A stretch of DNA of 64,000 bases from the NCBI RefSeq assembly GCF_016907335.1, contig NZ_JAFBBT010000001.1:1426001-1490000 (forward strand), read 5' to 3'. Made by a program: the position numbers and the translations under genes. Below are positions 60,871 through 64,000 of the stretch, one piece after another; the stretch's first letter is position 1; each line of letters opens with the position of its first letter. Below the pieces are notes generated by a model. It worked only from the letters and a program-made list of their open reading frames with translations, did no database searches and was not told the DNA's origin. Source of the DNA: Curtobacterium herbarum (GTDB taxonomy: Bacteria > Actinomycetota > Actinomycetes > Actinomycetales > Microbacteriaceae).

Positions 60871-60947
60871 TCGTCGTGGTGTCAGCCGTCGCTCGGCGTC
60901 AGGTCGAATCGATTCGGCAGCCCCTTCCGTCGCCGGGTTGGAGCGGT

Positions 60948-60953
60948 CTACAC
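60948..60953 (+). promoter_or_regulatory. Likely -10 element of the MFS gene (TACACT)
   Basis: TACACT near 60950 gives a leader of about 85 nt before the ATG at 61045. Position is approximate by one or two bases. No clear -35. Confidence 0.4.
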
Positions 60954-61044
60954 TGATCCGGCAACCGTCCTGCCCGTGCTCGCCAACACCGTGCTCGCAC
61001 CCACCGTGCCCGTCCCACCGTGCTCCGGCACGAGAACAGGTTCC

Positions 61045-62313
61045 ATGTCCCAGCTCACGCCGGCACGCCGCACGCTCGCCATCCTCGCCCTCGCGCTGGG
61101 TGGCTTCGCCATCGGCACCACCGAGTTCGTCGCGATGGGCCTGCTGCCGAACATCGCCGAGGCCCTGCTGCCCGGCCAGTACGCCGCCGACCCGGACGGC
61201 GGGGTCGCCCACGCCGGGTGGCTCGTCAGCGCGTACGCACTCGGCGTCGTCATGGGTGCACCGACGATCGCCGCGATGTCGGCCAAGTTCCCGCGCAAGG
61301 GCCTGCTCATGGTGCTGCTCGTCGGGTTCGCCGTCGCGACCGTCGCCAGCGCGGTGCTGCCCTCGTTCGGCCTGGTGCTCGTCGCCCGGTTCGTCGCCGG
61401 CCTGCCGCACGGCGCCTACTTCGGGATCGCCTCCATCGTCGCCGGCGACATCATGGGTCCGGGCAAGCGCGGCAAGGGCATCGCCCTCGTGCTCCTCGGA
61501 CTGTCCGTCGCGAACGTCGTCGGTGTCCCGGCGGTCACCTGGATCGGGCAGGTCGCCAGCTGGCGGATCGCCTACGGGGTCGTCGCCGCACTGTTCGTCC
61601 TGACCTTCTTCGCCGTCTCGTTCTTCGTGCCGCGCAGTGGACGTGACGTGCACGCGACCATCGGCCGGGAGCTCCGCGCGTTCAAGGTGCCGCAGGTCTG
61701 GATCGTGATGAGCCTGGGCGCGGTCGGCTTCGGCGGGTTCTTCGCCGTCTACTCGTACATCTCGCCACTGGTGCAGAACGTCACGGGGCTGTCGGAGTCC
61801 TCGGTGCCGCTGGTGCTCGTCGTGGTCGGGCTCGGCATGGTCGTCGGCGGACTGCTCGGCGGGTTCCTGGCCGACCGCAGCGTCAAGGCCACCATCTTCG
61901 TCGGGCTCTTCGCGCTGGTCGGGGCACTGCTCGTGACCGTCCTCACGGCGCAGTGGGTCGCCGGGCTGTTCGTGGGTGCGTTCCTGCTCGGAGCGACGTC
62001 GTCTGCGATCCCGCCGGCCGTGCAGTCCCGCCTGATGGACGTCGCCGGTGACGCCCGGACGATCGCGGCAGCGCTGAACCACTCGGCGTTCAACCTCGGC
62101 AACTCGCTGGGCGCAGCGCTCGGAGGCGCGGTCATCGCGGCCGGGTTCGGGTTCGTCGCCCCGGGCTGGCTCGGCATCGGCCTGGCGCTGCTCGGTGTCG
62201 TCGTCGCGGTGATCAGCTACGCGGTGGAGAACCGCACGAACCGACGCGCAGCGTCGGTCCGGACCGCGGGGGCCAGCACCGGCCCGATCCGCGAGTCCGT
62301 GTCCTCGCACTGA
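61045..62313 (+). CDS. MFS transporter, AraJ/NepI-like drug:H+ antiporter (DHA1)
   Basis: A 422-residue exporter with 12 predicted membrane segments. The N-terminal LALGGFAIGTTEFVAMGLLP is the hallmark of the AraJ/YdhP/NepI group (GTTEFV...GLLP). GWLVSAYALGVVMGAPTIAA and RFVAGLPHGAYFGIASIVAG follow, and motif A-like FPRKGLLM lies in loop 2-3. Such proteins expel arabinose-like sugars, purine ribonucleosides or drugs; substrate not predictable. The start is the ATG at 61045. The C-terminal tail of about 30 residues is cytoplasmic and basic. Confidence 0.9.
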   Translation: MSQLTPARRTLAILALALGGFAIGTTEFVAMGLLPNIAEALLPGQYAADPDGGVAHAGWLVSAYALGVVMGAPTIAAMSAKFPRKGLLMVLLVGFAVATVASAVLPSFGLVLVARFVAGLPHGAYFGIASIVAGDIMGPGKRGKGIALVLLGLSVANVVGVPAVTWIGQVASWRIAYGVVAALFVLTFFAVSFFVPRSGRDVHATIGRELRAFKVPQVWIVMSLGAVGFGGFFAVYSYISPLVQNVTGLSESSVPLVLVVVGLGMVVGGLLGGFLADRSVKATIFVGLFALVGALLVTVLTAQWVAGLFVGAFLLGATSSAIPPAVQSRLMDVAGDARTIAAALNHSAFNLGNSLGAALGGAVIAAGFGFVAPGWLGIGLALLGVVVAVISYAVENRTNRRAASVRTAGASTGPIRESVSSH

Positions 62314-62429
62314 CACCCGCCTGCCGGACGCGGCCCCGGGCCTCCCGGCCGGCCGACGCGCCCGTCGCACGCTGACAGCACCGTCGGAGCATCCCCGAGG
62401 TCGCACGACGTGCCGTCGGCGTCACGCCC

Positions 62430-62482
62430 AGGTCGCAGAACACGCCGCCCAGGTCAGACCTGAGCGGCGTGTTGTGCGACCT
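62430..62482. terminator. Bidirectional terminator, 26-bp arms
   Basis: Arms at 62430-62455 and 62457-62482 with two mismatches and a 1-nt centre (AGGTCGCAGAACACGCCGCC near the left end). Between the convergent MFS and response-regulator genes. Confidence 0.8.
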
Positions 62483-62513
62483 CGAGACGTGCCAGCCAAG
62501 CCAGCCCGGCCCC

Positions 62514-63185
62514 CTACAACCCGTGCGGGGAACCGTCCTGGACGATGATCCCGTCGGTGATCGCCCGCTTCCGCAGCGCCACCTTCGTGCCGACGTCGAA
62601 CCCGGCGACGCGGTACTTCTCGCGGATGCGCTTGAGGTAGCTCTTCGCCGTCTCCTCGGAGATGCCGAGCTGGTAGGCGACGCTCTTCACGGGCTCGCCG
62701 CCGCCGTACAGCGCCATCACGCGACGCTCCTGCGCGCTGAGCTTCGGCACCCCGCCGACGTCGCCGCTGTTGATGGCCAGGTCGAGTTCGGCGGACACGT
62801 ACTGCTCGCCGCGCTGTGCCGCGCGGATCGCCTCGACGATCATGGCCGCGTCCTCGCTCTTGACCAGGTAGCCGAGTGCACCGGCGCCGAGGGCCTCACG
62901 GACCACGTTCGGCTCGGAGTAGGTGCTCATCACGACGGTCTTCACCCCGGCGGTCTTCAGCGTCGAGATCTTCAGCGACACCGGGATCGAGTCCTTGAGG
63001 TCCAGGTCGAGCAGGACGACGTCGACGGGGAAGGCGGGGCTGGTGAGCAGCTCCGGCCAGGTGGTGACCGCGGTGACCATCGCGATGTCGTCCGCGGCGT
63101 TGCGGATCCACTCGGTCAGGGCGCTGAGCAGCATCCGGTGGTCGTCGACGAGCGCGAGTCTGATCGGTTCTGCTGGAGTCGCCAT
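62514..63185 (-). CDS. Two-component response regulator, NarL/LuxR type
   Basis: A 223-residue DNA-binding regulator. Receiver domain: D14-D15 acidic pair, phospho-acceptor D60 in VDVVLLDLDLKD, Thr/Ser switch in TVVMSTYSEP and Lys in YLVKSEDA. The C-terminal LuxR HTH has KLSAQERRVMALYGGGEPVK and SVAYQLGISEETAKSYLKRI. ATG 63185 has AAAGGA about 10 nt upstream and a likely TAGGAT -10 near 63225-63230. The gene upstream on the same strand runs off the window and is its probable sensor partner. A two-way terminator follows. Confidence 0.92.
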   Translation of the reverse strand: MATPAEPIRLALVDDHRMLLSALTEWIRNAADDIAMVTAVTTWPELLTSPAFPVDVVLLDLDLKDSIPVSLKISTLKTAGVKTVVMSTYSEPNVVREALGAGALGYLVKSEDAAMIVEAIRAAQRGEQYVSAELDLAINSGDVGGVPKLSAQERRVMALYGGGEPVKSVAYQLGISEETAKSYLKRIREKYRVAGFDVGTKVALRKRAITDGIIVQDGSPHGL

Positions 63186-63325
63186 GCGCGGTGGTCCTTT
63201 CTGGTGGGTCCCTGACGGGCCTGCTGATCCTAGGAGGATCGTCGGTCCGGTTCGGGGAGGCTGGCCATGGTGTCCGGTAGCGGCACTCGCGTGTCCGTGC
63301 TGCCGCCGGGAGGCTCGTGGTTGCG

Positions 63326-64000
63326 TCACATCTGCGGGTGCCGGTTGACGACGCAGTGCGCCGTGACGTGCAGCACGCCGTCCCGGACGCTGTCGGTGTA
63401 CGGGCCGATGCGCTGCAGGGCGGTCCACGCGGCGGGGCCGAGGCGACGGCGGGGGACGCCGCGCGACTCGATGACCACGGGGACGTCCATGGTGTCGTCG
63501 GTGACGGGGTGGCCGTCGCTGCCGACGGGGCCGAGGGTGACCGAGACGACGGGCACGCCGGGCTGCTGGGTCCGGCCGTCGCCGACCATCTGCCACAGCG
63601 CCTGCAGCAGGCCGTCGCGCTGGGCGGGGGTGAGGTGTCCGGCGAGGGCGCTCGGGTCGGTGACGGCGACGGACCGGCCGAGGTTGTCGGACTCCGTGAT
63701 CGCGTGGTACAGCCAGGTCTCGCGGCGACCCTCGATGAGGTGCAGGCGGAGTTCGGTGGCCAGGGACGCGGCGACCGAGGCGGACGCGTCGGAGAGCGGC
63801 AGCGGGTCGGAGCCGTTCGCGACGGCGTCGAGGAGCTTCTCGGCCGCCAGGTCCAGGCGGGCGAGTTCGTCCGAGGCGAGCATCCCGACGGCGAACTGCG
63901 GGGCGCCGACGTTGCTCTGCACCAGGACACGGTCGAGTTCGCGTTGGACGAGCTGCCGGAAGCGGTGCACGACGAACAGGGCGACGGACGGCGGGACGAG
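63326..64000 (-). CDS. C-terminal part of the probable sensor partner of the response regulator
   Basis: 225 residues are visible and the frame is open to the window edge (start beyond base 64000). The visible N-terminal end is hydrophobic (LVPPSVALFVV), then HRFRQLVQRELDRVLVQ, suggesting a last membrane segment followed by a cytoplasmic part. The rest is helical, with a beta-rich end (VPVVSVTLGPVGSDGHPVTD). No histidine-kinase H, N or G box is recognisable. Its place 140 bp upstream of a NarL-type regulator suggests a sensor role, but this cannot be confirmed from the fragment. Confidence 0.65.
   Translation of the reverse strand, partial: LVPPSVALFVVHRFRQLVQRELDRVLVQSNVGAPQFAVGMLASDELARLDLAAEKLLDAVANGSDPLPLSDASASVAASLATELRLHLIEGRRETWLYHAITESDNLGRSVAVTDPSALAGHLTPAQRDGLLQALWQMVGDGRTQQPGVPVVSVTLGPVGSDGHPVTDDTMDVPVVIESRGVPRRRLGPAAWTALQRIGPYTDSVRDGVLHVTAHCVVNRHPQM

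Overview
This window is chromosomal DNA of a high-GC actinobacterium. Gene content points to the Microbacteriaceae, and a Curtobacterium-like genus is my best guess. The evidence is the GC-rich third positions, many GTG starts, a fused SucA/Kgd-type 2-oxoglutarate dehydrogenase E1, a SigR/RsrA pair, the GlgE glucan pathway, DivIVA-type proteins and a tmRNA tag ANSKRTDFALAA. The genus is inference; no 16S gene is present. Almost all of the window is coding. I found no CRISPR array, insertion sequence, prophage or tRNA.

Layout. 1-8.1 kb: end of cdsA, a small DivIVA-domain protein, a secreted lytic transglycosylase, a Zn-ribbon protein, an alpha/beta hydrolase, a long DivIVA-like coiled-coil protein, a membrane protein with an internal lipobox, and a thioredoxin/TPR co-chaperone. 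8.2-15 kb: a glycogen/alpha-glucan cluster on the minus strand (glgX, glgE-glgB). 15-21.2 kb: cysteine desulfurase, prfB, ftsEX, smpB, ssrA (tmRNA) and a Lys-tailed unknown. 21.2-26 kb: acyltransferase/SGNH protein, flavin monooxygenase and MetY-like sulfhydrylase. 26.2-38.2 kb: an envelope-polysaccharide locus (N-acetylhexosamine dehydrogenase, epimerase, GlmS, secreted deacetylase, lipoprotein, M50-like protease and a divergent processive GT2 synthase), then a large LAL-type LuxR regulator. 38.8-44.5 kb: hisN, a YhgE-like membrane protein, rsgA, aroA, then the divergent sigR-rsrA pair. 44.6-57.4 kb: GNAT, sucA/kgd, guaB1, two CNNM/HlyC-type transporters, HAD hydrolase, nnrD, YceI-like protein, GT87-like membrane protein and thiamine-binding protein. 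57.4-60.6 kb: a less GC-rich island with an RHS-type polymorphic toxin gene and two paralogous lipoproteins. 60.6-64 kb: Zn-ribbon protein, MFS exporter, and a two-component response regulator with the end of its likely partner.

Two systems stand out. The first is the RHS island. The RHS C-terminal toxin region overlaps a small lipoprotein gene. Immediately downstream a second module holds only the last 30 codons of an RHS C-terminus, overlapping a second, divergent lipoprotein gene in the same way. A 112-bp direct repeat (93 percent identical by my count) marks the junction. This is the architecture of a polymorphic toxin with an orphan toxin/immunity cassette, and the likely immunity proteins are lipoproteins. 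The second is the polysaccharide locus, whose enzymes together predict an amino-sugar polymer carrying aminouronic acid that is partly de-N-acetylated outside the cell.

At the DNA level, many genes have a TANNNT hexamer 6-10 nt before the start codon, which predicts leaderless mRNAs. One such promoter pair serves divergent genes only 24 bp apart. Convergent gene pairs are separated by two families of dispersed palindromes. Several genes end in short tandem repeats that include or adjoin the stop codon.
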